Source: Parerythrobacter_A sp963838735 (lineage in GTDB: Bacteria > Pseudomonadota > Alphaproteobacteria > Sphingomonadales > Sphingomonadaceae). From it: DNA of 64,000 bases. The stretch spans positions 372,001-436,000 of the forward strand of contig CAWISG010000003.1 of NCBI GenBank assembly GCA_963838735.1. Reading direction: 5' to 3'. A model generated the notes under the pieces. That model did not search any database. It was not told the DNA's origin and saw only the letters and a program-made list of their open reading frames with translations. Shown in pieces: positions 17,459-29,586 of the stretch; the stretch's first letter is position 1; each line of letters begins with the position of its first letter. Both the position numbers and the translations under genes were made by a program.

Positions 17459-17914
17459 TCATTCAGCAGGAATGATCCGGATGCGCTGCTGTTGCGGCTG
17501 CGGAACCGGTCGCCAATCGCTTTTGTTTCGAGCCATCACCAGTACGGAGCATCCGTCCACCTGCTGATCCACAGCGGCGACCAGCAAACCCTCTTCGGGA
17601 ATTGCGGGTTTTCGGTCGAAGAGCGGCCGATCATCGGCAGCTCGCGTGTCGTCGTGCTCAGGCGGTAACAGATTGCGCTCTTCACGCATTTTCGCAATCA
17701 CCGTGCGGCACTGTTCACGTTGATCGGGCATCGCCTCGATCGAGGGTCTCCGACATTCGCGGGCAGGCGCTTGATAGGACGGCATCACGGGTGGGATATT
17801 TTCCACAGCTGTTACAGGCACAGTCGCGGGCCGTTCGACCGCCGTGTCTTCCGCCAAGACAGGAACCGAAGCCGCCCAACATCGCCAGAACGCCACCCAT
17901 CCCGACTTTCGCAT
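17459..17914 (-). CDS. hypothetical secreted protein
   Basis: A 151-residue protein that I do not recognise. The N-terminus (MRKSGWVAFWRCWAASVPVLA) resembles a signal peptide, with probable cleavage after VLA. The remainder is hydrophilic and proline- and charge-rich, with three Cys in the mature part. I chose the ATG at 17914 because GAGGAGA lies about seven bases upstream; an ATG at 17929 would add five residues. It is 39 bases downstream of the VWA gene on the same strand. Confidence 0.55.
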   Translation of the reverse strand: MRKSGWVAFWRCWAASVPVLAEDTAVERPATVPVTAVENIPPVMPSYQAPARECRRPSIEAMPDQREQCRTVIAKMREERNLLPPEHDDTRAADDRPLFDRKPAIPEEGLLVAAVDQQVDGCSVLVMARNKSDWRPVPQPQQQRIRIIPAE

Positions 17915-17953
17915 CGTGGATCTCCTCACCTTCCAGCTACGGCGACCCTAGCT

Positions 17954-19135
17954 TCACCCGACCTTCCGGCTCAACTCCCGCATCGCGTCGTCCAGTCCGT
18001 CCAGCGTCAGCGGATACATCCGGTTCTCCACCAGCTGCTTCATCATCGTGGTGCTTTGCGAATAGCCCCACTGCTTTTCGGGCACCGGGTTCAGCCACAC
18101 GGTGGCGGGGTAGGTGTTGGCGACGCGTTTGAGCCAGACCGCGCCCGCTTCCTCGTTCATGTGTTCCACGCTGCCGCCGGGGTGGGTTATTTCATACGGG
18201 CTCATGGCCGCATCGCCGACGAAGATCACCTTGTAGTCATGGCCGTATTTGTGGAGGATGTCCCAGGTCTTCGTGCGCTCCTGCCAGCGGCGGCGGTTGT
18301 CCTTCCACACGCCTTCGTACAGACAATTGTGGAAGTAGAAGAATTCCAGGTTCTTGAATTCCGCCGTGGCCGCGCTGAACAGCTCCTCCACCATCTTCAC
18401 GAACGGGTCCATCGATCCGCCCACATCGAGGAACAGCAGCAGTTTCACCGCATTGCGGCGCTCGGCGCGCATGTGGATGTCGAGCCAGCCCTGCTTTGCC
18501 GTGCCTTCGATTGTCGCACCGATATCCAACTCGTCCTGCGCGCCCTCGCGCGCGAACCGGCGCAGGCGGCGCAGCGCCATCTTGATGTTGCGCGTGCCCA
18601 GTTCCTTGGTGTTGTCGAGATTGGCGAACTCGCGCTTTTCCCACACCTTTATCGCGCGCTTGTGCTTGCTTTCGCCGCCTATGCGTACGCCTTCGGGGTT
18701 GTAGCCCGAATGGCCGAACGGGCTGGTGCCGCCGGTGCCGATCCACTTGTTGCCGCCCTGGTGCTTGCCTTCCTGCTCCTCCAACCGCTTCTTCAGCGTG
18801 TCCATGATCTCGTCCCAGTCGCCCAAGCTCTCGATCTTCGCCATTTCCTCTTCGGTAAGGAACTTCTCGGCGACGGCTTTCAGCCAGTCTTCGGGAATAT
18901 CGACCGGGTTCTGTCCATAATCGGACATCAACCCCTTGAAGACTTTCGCGAACACCTGGTCGAACCGGTCCAGCATGCCTTCGTCTTTCACAAAAGTCGC
19001 ACGGCTGAGATAGTAGAACGCTTCGGGCGTCTGCTCGATCACATTGCGGTCCAGCGCCTCCAGCAATGTGAGATGTTCCTTGAACGAGGCACCAATCCCG
19101 GCCTCGCGCAGCTCGTCCATGAAGTTGAAGAACAT
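17954..19135 (-). CDS. VWA domain protein, CoxE-like
   Basis: A 393-residue protein. The N-terminal helical half is followed by a von Willebrand A-type domain from about residue 230. Its metal-site motif is DVGGSMD at 237-243, where the canonical DxSxS has a Gly in place of the first Ser. Proteins of this type work with MoxR AAA+ ATPases to assemble or metallate target complexes. A MoxR gene lies about 1.9 kb upstream on the same strand, but a chemotaxis gene on the opposite strand interrupts the usual pairing. Cytoplasmic; the client is unknown. Confidence 0.85.
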   Translation of the reverse strand: MFFNFMDELREAGIGASFKEHLTLLEALDRNVIEQTPEAFYYLSRATFVKDEGMLDRFDQVFAKVFKGLMSDYGQNPVDIPEDWLKAVAEKFLTEEEMAKIESLGDWDEIMDTLKKRLEEQEGKHQGGNKWIGTGGTSPFGHSGYNPEGVRIGGESKHKRAIKVWEKREFANLDNTKELGTRNIKMALRRLRRFAREGAQDELDIGATIEGTAKQGWLDIHMRAERRNAVKLLLFLDVGGSMDPFVKMVEELFSAATAEFKNLEFFYFHNCLYEGVWKDNRRRWQERTKTWDILHKYGHDYKVIFVGDAAMSPYEITHPGGSVEHMNEEAGAVWLKRVANTYPATVWLNPVPEKQWGYSQSTTMMKQLVENRMYPLTLDGLDDAMRELSRKVG

Positions 19136-19190
19136 GACCCTTGCCTACCGCGCCGGACCAGGATGCGCCAGATGCAAAGCGCCCAGACAA

Positions 19191-19230
19191 AAAGGCTCCC
19201 AAACATAAAGCTCCTAAAGCACAAGGCTCC
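19191..19230. repeat. short 16-base periodic direct repeat
   Basis: AAAGGCTCC at 19191, AAAGCTCC at 19207 and AAGGCTCC at 19223 recur every 16 bases in the gap between the divergent VWA and chemotaxis genes. They could be chance or protein-binding sites; nothing further can be said. Confidence 0.35.
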
Positions 19231-19300
19231 AGCGTTTACCGATTGCTAACCATGCACGGCCTACCGCTGTCCGCATGACGGATATTACACAGGCGGGGCA

Positions 19301-20701
19301 ATGATGCGGCACGAACGGATGGAACCGGCACACGGACATGATGTCGATGCGATTTCCGAACGCTGTGGCGAGCTGGCAGTCGGCTGCGCGAACACTACGG
19401 CAATTATCGAAGCGTTCCGCAACAGTAATAAATCGCTGGGCCAGCGGTTCGGCGCGTTGGCCGAAACCATCGGCAAGATGGAGGCCGACCAGAACAAGGT
19501 GGTGGAGGCAAGCGACGAAGCACGGCTGCTGTCCGAACGGGCCATCGAGCGGGTGGGGCAGGGCACCGACCAGATCCAGCAATCGCTGAAGGAAATCGGT
19601 AGCCTGCTGGACCTTGTCGATACGCTGACGCACCATATCACCGGCTTCGCCGCCGCGATGGAGCAGGTGCGCAAATCGGCGCTAGATATCGACCAGATAG
19701 CCGAAACGACCAATATTCTGGCCCTTAACGCCACTATCGAAGCCATGCGTGCGGGCGATGCCGGGCGGACCTTTGCCGTCGTGGCGAACGAGGTGAAGGC
19801 GTTGGCCGGCGAAACCCGCCGTGCCACTGAACAGATCGGCCAGACCATCGATACGCTGGACGCCGAAGCCAGCACGGTGATCGCCAAGATCGAGACCGGT
19901 GCGGAGGCATCGCGTGGGGCCAAGCATTCGGTCACACAGATCGAATACACGCTGGGCGGCGTCGCCGACCTGGTCGAGGAAGTGGACCGCCAGAACGACC
20001 AGATCGCCCGTTCCACCGCCACGATCAGCGGACACGTGAACCTGGTGCAGAGCGAAATGGAAAGCTTCACCAAAGCGGCAGGCGCCAATGCCGCGCGCCT
20101 GGACAAAGCGCATGACGGGCTGGCCGAACTTGAACTGACTGCCAGCGGGATGCTCGACAGTATTGTCAAGGCGGGCCTGTCCCCGCGCGACAGTATGATG
20201 GTGGACAAGGCCAGCGTCTATGCTGCGGAGATCAAGGTGCTGACCGAAACCGCGCTGGCCGACGGGACGCTGACGCCGGATGCGCTGTTCGACCGGGACT
20301 ATATCGAGATCGAAGGCTCCAACCCAGTGCGCTACCGCTCACGTGTGACGCCGTGGGCCGACGCCAACTGGCGTCCCGTACTGGACCGAATGGTTCGCGA
20401 GGGCGGGGCGGTGCGCATGTGCTCCATTGCCGATATGAACGGCTTCTTGCCGACACACACCACCGACCGCTCGCGCGCACCGACTGGCGATGTTGCGCAT
20501 GACACCAAATACTGCCGCAATGGCCGCATTCTGCTGACCGCGACGGACCAGCAAGCGAAGCAAAGCGACGCGCCCTACCTGATGGCGGTGTACCGGCAGG
20601 AGGGCGACGGCGAAACCAGCGTAGTGGTCCGCAACGTCTACATCCCGCTCATCATAAACGGCCGCCGCTGGGGCGATTTCGAAGTGGCGTATTCGTTCTA
20701 A
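19301..20701 (+). CDS. soluble methyl-accepting chemotaxis protein
   Basis: A 466-residue receptor without membrane helices. The signalling hairpin tip lies at about residues 130-171 (IAETTNILALNATIEA.., then GRTFAVVANEVKALA), flanked by long coiled-coil helices; it binds CheA and CheW. The C-terminal 170 residues form a distinct globular region (FDRDYIEIEGSNPVRYRSR.., YIPLIINGRRWGDFEVAY) that is probably the sensing or partner domain; I cannot name it. Start: the first of two ATG codons at 19301, after AGGCGGGG. It sits between two minus-strand genes of a MoxR-VWA cluster. No che genes are in the window. Confidence 0.88.
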   Translation: MMRHERMEPAHGHDVDAISERCGELAVGCANTTAIIEAFRNSNKSLGQRFGALAETIGKMEADQNKVVEASDEARLLSERAIERVGQGTDQIQQSLKEIGSLLDLVDTLTHHITGFAAAMEQVRKSALDIDQIAETTNILALNATIEAMRAGDAGRTFAVVANEVKALAGETRRATEQIGQTIDTLDAEASTVIAKIETGAEASRGAKHSVTQIEYTLGGVADLVEEVDRQNDQIARSTATISGHVNLVQSEMESFTKAAGANAARLDKAHDGLAELELTASGMLDSIVKAGLSPRDSMMVDKASVYAAEIKVLTETALADGTLTPDALFDRDYIEIEGSNPVRYRSRVTPWADANWRPVLDRMVREGGAVRMCSIADMNGFLPTHTTDRSRAPTGDVAHDTKYCRNGRILLTATDQQAKQSDAPYLMAVYRQEGDGETSVVVRNVYIPLIINGRRWGDFEVAYSF

Positions 20702-20705
20702 CCGG

Positions 20706-21079
20706 TCACGCGATTTGCCGACTCCGCAGGGCAAGAAGCAGACCGGCGAGACACCAGGCCATGCTTGCCACGATAAGAATGATATAGAAGCCAGCTGTTC
20801 GTGCGGCCCTGTCGGGGTCTGTACCTGCCTCGATATTGCCGGCCAGCGACATCCACATCATCCCGAGCGCAAAACCCCATCCGCAAGTTAGAAGCGCGCG
20901 TTCATTCGAATGCAAACGGAATGCATTCCAGCCGCCCAATAACAACAGCGCGGCGGCGATATAATCGACCAGCCACCAAGGCCACCATTGCCACTGCCCC
21001 CAGTTTATAAATGTCTCGAACGCAGCCAAGCCGGTCCCATAAACCAGCGCCATCAGCGCTGACAGACGAAGAGGTGACA

Positions 21080-21080
<1 letters not shown>
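20706..21080 (-). CDS. small integral membrane protein, unknown
   Basis: A 124-residue protein with about four hydrophobic helices, a Trp-rich first loop (NWGQWQWWPWWL) and a short Arg-rich tail. I do not recognise the family. Its GTG start at 21080 shares one base with the TAG of the MoxR gene, so it is almost certainly cotranslated with that ATPase and may be part of its complex. Confidence 0.6.
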
Positions 21081-21931
<851 letters not shown>

Positions 21932-21967
21932 GGTGATCCTGTCATCTGTGTCGAGTGTGGGGCGCGC

Positions 21968-23247
21968 CTATTGCGCGAGAATGCGGGCGGCAATGGCTTC
22001 CAGTGCGCCGTCGGGCAGGGCGGTATCGGGGTTGTTCCACGACATGAGCAGCGCGTGCCACGCCCCGTCCTCGTCGCGCAGAAGCCAGCTGAGATTGAGT
22101 ACGCCGGGCTCCGAACCGCCCTTGTATCCGACATAGCGCCAGCGGTCGTTCGCGCCTGCCAGCGACGGATTCACTGCCATAATCGCGCGAGCTGTGTCGT
22201 GCGTTCCGGTAGTCAGGTGGCGCATCAGTCGCAGCAGGTCGTCGCGCCCGGCAAACCATTCCAGCGTGTCGATCCGGTTGGGCTGTGTGAACGAGGGCGG
22301 GGTCGCATTGCGGGCGCGGCCGCGCAAAGTGCTTTCCAGATCGGCGAGTATGCGGACGCGGCCCTTCGTAGAGGCGGCGGCATACTTCGCGCCCAGCGCC
22401 TCGTCGCCTTTCAAGTGGAACAGTTCCAGGGTGGTCAGGAACGGCAGCGTCCGCTCCGGCTTGTCGTGCCCGATGCGCAGCAGGTGCCCCTCAACCGTCT
22501 CGCGCCCTAGCACCTTGATCAACTGGTCGGTCGCGGTGTTGTCGCTGACCGAGATCATCATCGTCGCCAGCGTATGCAGTGTTACCGGCGCGCCGCGTGG
22601 CCAGCGTTGCATCTGGCCGCTGGGAAAGCTGCTGACATCGAGCGGCACGACATCGTCCCACGACCGCTCGCCACGCTGCACCGCATCGGCCAGCGCGGAC
22701 AAGACGTATAGTTTGAAGGTCGAACCGATCGCCATCTGGCTGTCCGTCGCCGACGTTCACCACAGGCTCTGCGCCGGGCGCCAAAGGTCCGAACCAGACC
22801 TCGACCTGACCTGGCAAGGCATCGAGGTCGCGTTCTATTGTCGCCAGATCGTCATCGACGGGCACCACGCTGCGGATAAGCAGCTCGCTGATGCGATACT
22901 CCTGCGCCGGATCGATACGCATCTCCGCCTTGCCGATGGCGCGTTCGAACCGGATATCGAACGAAGCGAGTTCGGGCGTGAACGCTTTCAGGTTCTCGAC
23001 ACCGACGATAGGACCGTACTGCGCCACCAGCCCTGCATTGAAGGCAGCAAGTTGCGTGGGTGGCAGGACTTCCAGAAAGGCGTCTGTGAAAAGGTCGGCG
23101 CTTTCCACCCCGCCGCGAAGCCATCGTTCGACGTCGTCGGTGCGATCCTGAAGCGGCGTGGGCTCGCTGGCTTCGGTCGTCGTTTGGTCCGGCTCCTGCG
23201 CAGCCAGCGGTCCTGCGACCAATGCCAGCATACATGCGGCCATTATA

Positions 23248-23255
<8 letters not shown>
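21968..23255 (-). pseudogene. serine hydrolase, class A beta-lactamase-like, with a +1 frameshift near 22745
   Basis: A secreted serine hydrolase of the beta-lactamase/PBP fold. The 5' part has a signal peptide (MRSIMAACMLALVAGPLAAQ) and an N-terminal domain as far as PVVNVGD. There the frame shifts by one extra base (GTCC at 22742-22745 on the plus strand); removing it gives VGDDSQMAIGSTFKLY. The 3' part holds the SxxK motif STFK, SDN in SVSDNTATD, and KGGSE in place of KTG. All catalytic motifs survive, so the break is recent or artefactual. The start overlaps the parE stop by eight bases. The activity (beta-lactamase, peptidase or esterase) is not determinable. Confidence 0.85.
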
Positions 23256-25239
<1,984 letters not shown>

Positions 25240-25257
25240 CTCGCTGCGCCCTTTTCG

Positions 25258-26448
25258 CTAGAAGCTGGTCGGGGCGGGGTCGACGATCACGACTTGCCCG
25301 TCGCGGATTTCGCGCACTTCCATCGCGCGTTCGATCACGCCGCTGCGCCCGAAGCGGAACGGCCCGTCCAGCCCCAGAAAGCCGCCGCTGTCGCGCAGTT
25401 GCCCGGTCGGAAAGTCGCGCCCCGTCTTCCAGTCGCGCGCCACCCGCAAAGTTAGCAGCACGCTATCATAGCCAAGCGTGGCGATACGGTAGGGCTGTTC
25501 GCCGAACCGTTCGTTGTAGCTTTCCGAAAACCGTTTGAAACGCTGGTCCGAAATGGCAGAAAACACCATCCCGCGCATCGACGGCGTTCGCGTAACGCCT
25601 GCTTCGCCGCTCAGCAATTCGGTGCCAAGCAGTTGCGTCGTACCCTGCCCGCGTGGGCGCAGTTCATTGGCGGCCAGCGCAGCCAAACGCGAACCATCGG
25701 CGACCAGCACCGTGTCATAACCGCCATTCTGCGCAATCCGCCGCGACGCACCGACAATGGAAGTGTTGCCGCGTTCATAGCTTTCATTGGCGACTATCCG
25801 CCCACCAGCATCGCGCACCGCCGTGGCAAAGGCATCGGCAACTTGCGTGCCGTAGTCGCCGAAGGGCACGATGGACGCAAAATTGCGCGCGCCGCGTTCG
25901 CGGGCATAGCCGACAGTGCGGACGATGGATTGCGCGGGCACCTGGCCCATCACCAGCACGTCCGCCGCCGCCACGCTGGCATCGTTGGAATAGGTAATGA
26001 TCGGCACATTGGCGGGTCGCGCTTCAGCCAGCACCTGAGCAACGTTTGAGCCAACCAACGGGCCGAGGATCAGCTTGTTGCCGTCTTCTACCGCGCGCCG
26101 CGCCGCCGCACGTGCGCCACCGGCGGTGTCATATGTAGTTATCCGCAGGTCGGTCGCATTGGTGTCCAGGATCGCCATCATCGTGGCGTTGGCGATGGAA
26201 TTGCCGACCTTGCCGTTCTCTCCGGACATGGGCAGCAATAGCGCGACCCGGTGACGCGCGCTGTCGCCGGCGGGCAGGGCAGTCGCGCTGGGCTCGGCGG
26301 TAGGCTGCGGCGCGCTAGCCGTCGCCTGTGGTGGCTGCGGCGCGCTGGCGGTAGGCCTGCTGGCATTGGGAATGATCTGGCACCCGGCCAGCAAAACCGT
26401 CGCGGTGGCAAAGGCGGCGATGCGCCCGATGGCCGAATTGCGTTTCAT
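25258..26448 (-). CDS. penicillin-binding protein activator, LpoA-like lipoprotein
   Basis: A 396-residue lipoprotein. The signal peptide ends in the lipobox LLAGC (Cys at about residue 22), followed by a Pro/Ala/Gln-rich linker and a periplasmic-binding-protein fold of the LpoA type (VALLLPMSGENGKVGNSI, LILGPLVGSNVAQVL, LGTELLSGEAGVTRTPSM). LpoA stimulates a bifunctional penicillin-binding protein from the outer membrane; the role here is inferred from the fold. I chose the ATG at 26448. It is divergent from rsmI across 57 bases. Confidence 0.85.
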   Translation of the reverse strand: MKRNSAIGRIAAFATATVLLAGCQIIPNASRPTASAPQPPQATASAPQPTAEPSATALPAGDSARHRVALLLPMSGENGKVGNSIANATMMAILDTNATDLRITTYDTAGGARAAARRAVEDGNKLILGPLVGSNVAQVLAEARPANVPIITYSNDASVAAADVLVMGQVPAQSIVRTVGYARERGARNFASIVPFGDYGTQVADAFATAVRDAGGRIVANESYERGNTSIVGASRRIAQNGGYDTVLVADGSRLAALAANELRPRGQGTTQLLGTELLSGEAGVTRTPSMRGMVFSAISDQRFKRFSESYNERFGEQPYRIATLGYDSVLLTLRVARDWKTGRDFPTGQLRDSGGFLGLDGPFRFGRSGVIERAMEVREIRDGQVVIVDPAPTSF

Positions 26449-26505
26449 ACTTACTCTCAATCCCTTGCCTGCGCCGCGCATAATGGTCCATGCGGTGTGT
26501 CATTC

Positions 26506-27345
26506 ATGTCCGATGACCGAACGCTTTCTGACGGCCTCTATATCGTGGCCACGCCGATTGGCAATCTGGGCGACATAACCATGCGTGCGGTAGAGGTGCT
26601 GCGCAACTGCGACGTGATTGCCTGCGAGGATACGCGCGTGACGGGCAAGCTGCTTAAACATCTTGGCCTGTCGCGGCCGATGGTCCGCTATGACGACCAT
26701 ACCGACGCCGCGGCGCGCGACGGATTGATCGCGCGAATGCAGGGCGAAGCGGTGGCACTCGTCAGCGATGCGGGCACACCGCTGGTGTCCGACCCCGGTT
26801 TTCGTCTGGTGCGCGCGGCGCAGGAGGCGGGCATCGCCGTTACCAGCCTGCCAGGGGCAAGCGCCGTTACCGTGGCGCTGACGCTGTCCGGGATGCCGAA
26901 CGACCGCTTCCTGTTCGGCGGGTTCCTGCCGGCGAAGGAGCAGGCGCGGCGGGCGGTGCTGAAAGAGCTTGGCACGGTGCGGGCGACCATAATATTCTAC
27001 GAGACCGGCCCGCGTCTGCTTCGCGCCCTTGCGTCGGTGGCTGCTGTCCTGCCGGGTCGCGACATTGCAGTGGCCCGCGAGCTGACCAAGCTGCACGAGG
27101 AATGCCGGCGCGGCACCGTAGCGGAGCTTGCGGCGCATTACGAAGCGCACCCGCCAAAGGGGGAAATCGTCCTGCTGATTGCGCCACCCGTCGATGCGCC
27201 GCACGATGAAGCGGATGCGGACGCCTTGCTCCGCGATGCCCTGAAGGTTGTCAAACCGTCACAGGCGGCAGGACAAGTTGCAAAAGCGACGGGTCTGGAC
27301 CGCCGGATGCTCTATGCCCGCGCGCTTGAATTGCGCCTGCAATGA
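26506..27345 (+). CDS. rsmI: 16S rRNA 2'-O-ribose C1402 methyltransferase
   Basis: SAM-dependent tetrapyrrole-methylase-fold enzyme that methylates C1402 of 16S rRNA. Its 279 residues show ATPIGNLGDIT, CEDTRVTGKLL, SDAGTPLVSDPG and PGASA, the family signature. I chose the ATG at 26506; the frame is open further upstream, but the family begins here. The next gene (yraN) overlaps by four bases, the standard rsmI-yraN arrangement. Confidence 0.95.
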   Translation: MSDDRTLSDGLYIVATPIGNLGDITMRAVEVLRNCDVIACEDTRVTGKLLKHLGLSRPMVRYDDHTDAAARDGLIARMQGEAVALVSDAGTPLVSDPGFRLVRAAQEAGIAVTSLPGASAVTVALTLSGMPNDRFLFGGFLPAKEQARRAVLKELGTVRATIIFYETGPRLLRALASVAAVLPGRDIAVARELTKLHEECRRGTVAELAAHYEAHPPKGEIVLLIAPPVDAPHDEADADALLRDALKVVKPSQAAGQVAKATGLDRRMLYARALELRLQ

Positions 27346-27704
27346 CAAACGCCATGAAGCGCGAGATCGCCGAACGCAGTGGACGCGATGCGGAACGACG
27401 GGCCGCGCGGTGGCTGGAAGAGGCGGGCTTTACCATCGTTGCCGAGCGAGTTCGCTCACCGATGGGGGAGATCGACCTTATCGCGCGCCAACCCGGCCTC
27501 GTGGTGTTTGCCGAAGTCAAATGGCGACGCAAACCTGCCGACCTGGCCAATGCCATCGACGAACATCGCCTTGCCCGCGTTGCCGCTGCGGTAGAATGCG
27601 TGGGCCATGAATACGCAACCGGTGGGGAGGACATGCGGATCGACGTGTTGCTGCTTGCCCCCGGCGCGCCGCCACGCCACATCGTCAACGCCTGGCAGCC
27701 ATAA
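27342..27704 (+). CDS. yraN: YraN family (UPF0102) endonuclease-like protein
   Basis: A 120-residue protein of the UPF0102 family with the restriction-endonuclease-like core GRDAERRAARWLEEAGF, then GEIDLIAR and FAEVKWR, corresponding to the E-D-ExK catalytic pattern. Its cellular function is not established. ATGA overlap with rsmI; gshB follows after 32 bases, so rsmI-yraN-gshB is probably one operon. Confidence 0.92.
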   Translation: MTNAMKREIAERSGRDAERRAARWLEEAGFTIVAERVRSPMGEIDLIARQPGLVVFAEVKWRRKPADLANAIDEHRLARVAAAVECVGHEYATGGEDMRIDVLLLAPGAPPRHIVNAWQP

Positions 27705-27736
27705 CAGCGCACGCCGACAGCCCGAAAGCCTTTCGT

Positions 27737-28687
27737 ATGACCCTGAATGTCGCCTTCCAGATGGACCCTATGGACAGCATCAACATCGCGGGCGATTCCA
27801 GTTTCGCGCTGATGCTGGCAGCGCAGGCACGCGGAATGTCCGTGTGGCATTACGACGTGCGGACGCTGGCTTTCGATAGCAGAACGGATGCGCTGACTGC
27901 CCACGCCACGCCGGTTACGGTTCAGCGAGTCGATGGCGATCACTATACCGCTGGCGAAACGCGGCAGATCGACCTGGCCGAGGACGTGGATGTTATCCTG
28001 ATGCGACAGGATCCGCCATTCGATCTGGGCTATATCAGCGCTGCGCTGATGCTCGACCGGCTGAAGGGCCGCACATTGGTCACGAATGACCCGCGCGAGG
28101 TTATCAATGCGCCCGAAAAGATGTTCGTGCTGGACTACGCGCAGTTCATGCCGCCCACGCTCATCGCGCGGCAGCTATCCGATGTGCGCGGTTTTCTGGC
28201 CGAGCATGGGACAAGCGTGGTGAAGCCGCTACACGGCAATGGCGGCAAGGCAATTTTCAAGGTGGACGCGGCGGGCACCAACCTCTCTGCACTGATGGAG
28301 CTGTTCAACCAGACCTGGCCCGAACCGCATATGGTGCAGCCGTTCCTCCCCGAGGTCACCGAGGGCGACAAGCGCATCGTGCTTGTGGACGGCGTGGTTG
28401 CGGGCGCCATCAATCGCAAACCGGGCAAGGGCGAATTTCGCTCCAATCTGGCGCAGGGTGGCTATGCCGAAGCGACAATACTGACGGCGCGCGAGGAGGA
28501 AATCTGTGCGGCGATGGAGCCGGAGCTGAAACGGCGCGGGCTGCTGTTCGTCGGCATCGACGTGATTGGTGGCAAATGGCTGACCGAAATCAATGTGACT
28601 TCGCCCACCGGCATCGTCGCCATCGACCGGTTCAACGGCACCGATACGGCGGACATGATCTGGGATGCGATCGAAGCGCGGCTCTAA
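27737..28687 (+). CDS. gshB: glutathione synthase
   Basis: ATP-grasp ligase joining glycine to gamma-glutamylcysteine, the last step of glutathione synthesis. Its 316 residues show the N-terminal FQMDPMDSIN, MRQDPPFD, the ATP-binding VVKPLHGNGGKAIF and the C-terminal EINVTSPTGI. ATG at 27737. The gene converges on xerC, with the two stop codons interlocked on CTAA. Confidence 0.95.
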   Translation: MTLNVAFQMDPMDSINIAGDSSFALMLAAQARGMSVWHYDVRTLAFDSRTDALTAHATPVTVQRVDGDHYTAGETRQIDLAEDVDVILMRQDPPFDLGYISAALMLDRLKGRTLVTNDPREVINAPEKMFVLDYAQFMPPTLIARQLSDVRGFLAEHGTSVVKPLHGNGGKAIFKVDAAGTNLSALMELFNQTWPEPHMVQPFLPEVTEGDKRIVLVDGVVAGAINRKPGKGEFRSNLAQGGYAEATILTAREEEICAAMEPELKRRGLLFVGIDVIGGKWLTEINVTSPTGIVAIDRFNGTDTADMIWDAIEARL

Positions 28688-29586
28688 TTGCCCTTGCGCT
28701 CTCGGGGGTGGCTGTTCCGATAGCTATCCAGCATGGTCGCGGCATCGACCTGTGTATAGATCTGCGTGCTGCCGAGGCTGGCATGGCCGAGCAGCGATTG
28801 CAGGCTGCGCAGATCGGCGCCTGCGCCAAGCAGATGGGTTGCAAAACTATGCCGTAGCGCGTGCGGCGTCGCGGTATCGGGCAGGCCCAGTCCGATACGG
28901 GCTTGCGCGATGGTCTTGCGCACGATCCCGGCATTCAGCGGCCCGCCCTTCGCCCCGCGAAACAGTGGCTTCTGCGGGTCGACCACAAATGGACATACCA
29001 CCCGATATGCCGCAACCGCTTCCGCCACGACCGGCAGTATCGGCACAACCCGCTCTTTCGCGCCCTTCCCAATCACGGTCAGCGTATTGCCCAACGGGCA
29101 CGCCGCAGCCGGTATCGCCAGCGCCTCCGCTATCCGCAGCCCCGCACCGTACAGCAGCAGCAGCACCGCCCGGTCGCGCGCACCAATCCACGGCGCGCTG
29201 CCATTGTCGGCCACCACGTCCATAAGGTTGGCGATATCGTCCGGTGTGACGGGGCGGGGCAGGCCGGGCTTGGTGCGGGGGCCACGCATCCTGAGCGCGG
29301 GCGTTGCCGGTGCATCGGCGCGGTCCGCCGCAAAAGCGATGAACGCCTTCACTGCCGACAGCTCGCGCGCGACCGAGCTGTTGCCGAGCCCCTCTTCACG
29401 TCGTGCGGCGAGATAGCGGCGCAAATCGGTCGGCTGCGTCCCGGCGATGGCAGGCCAGTCATCGGCGGCGCGAAAAGCGAGGAAACGCCGCGCCGTGGCG
29501 CAATAGGCGCGCACTGTATGGGGGGAGCGTCTGCGCCCCAGCGCCAGATGGTCGCGCCAGACCTCTAGCAGAGCCACGTCGCTCAT
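28684..29586 (-). CDS. xerC: tyrosine recombinase XerC
   Basis: Site-specific recombinase that resolves chromosome dimers at dif with XerD. Its 300 residues have an N-terminal SAM-like DNA-binding domain and a C-terminal catalytic domain with the full active site: Arg151, Lys174, His242, Arg245, His268 and the nucleophile Tyr277. I chose the ATG at 29586, which overlaps the hemW stop (ATGA). It is the last gene of the rph-rdgB-hemW-xerC operon. XerD-like or phage integrase identity is less likely given the context. Confidence 0.92.
   Translation of the reverse strand: MSDVALLEVWRDHLALGRRRSPHTVRAYCATARRFLAFRAADDWPAIAGTQPTDLRRYLAARREEGLGNSSVARELSAVKAFIAFAADRADAPATPALRMRGPRTKPGLPRPVTPDDIANLMDVVADNGSAPWIGARDRAVLLLLYGAGLRIAEALAIPAAACPLGNTLTVIGKGAKERVVPILPVVAEAVAAYRVVCPFVVDPQKPLFRGAKGGPLNAGIVRKTIAQARIGLGLPDTATPHALRHSFATHLLGAGADLRSLQSLLGHASLGSTQIYTQVDAATMLDSYRNSHPRERKGN

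Noticed and set aside
17720..19249. Plus-strand open frame of about 500 codons antisense to the VWA gene
   Set aside because: Composition is His/Arg/Ala-biased and no motif is recognisable; the minus-strand protein has a clear VWA domain.
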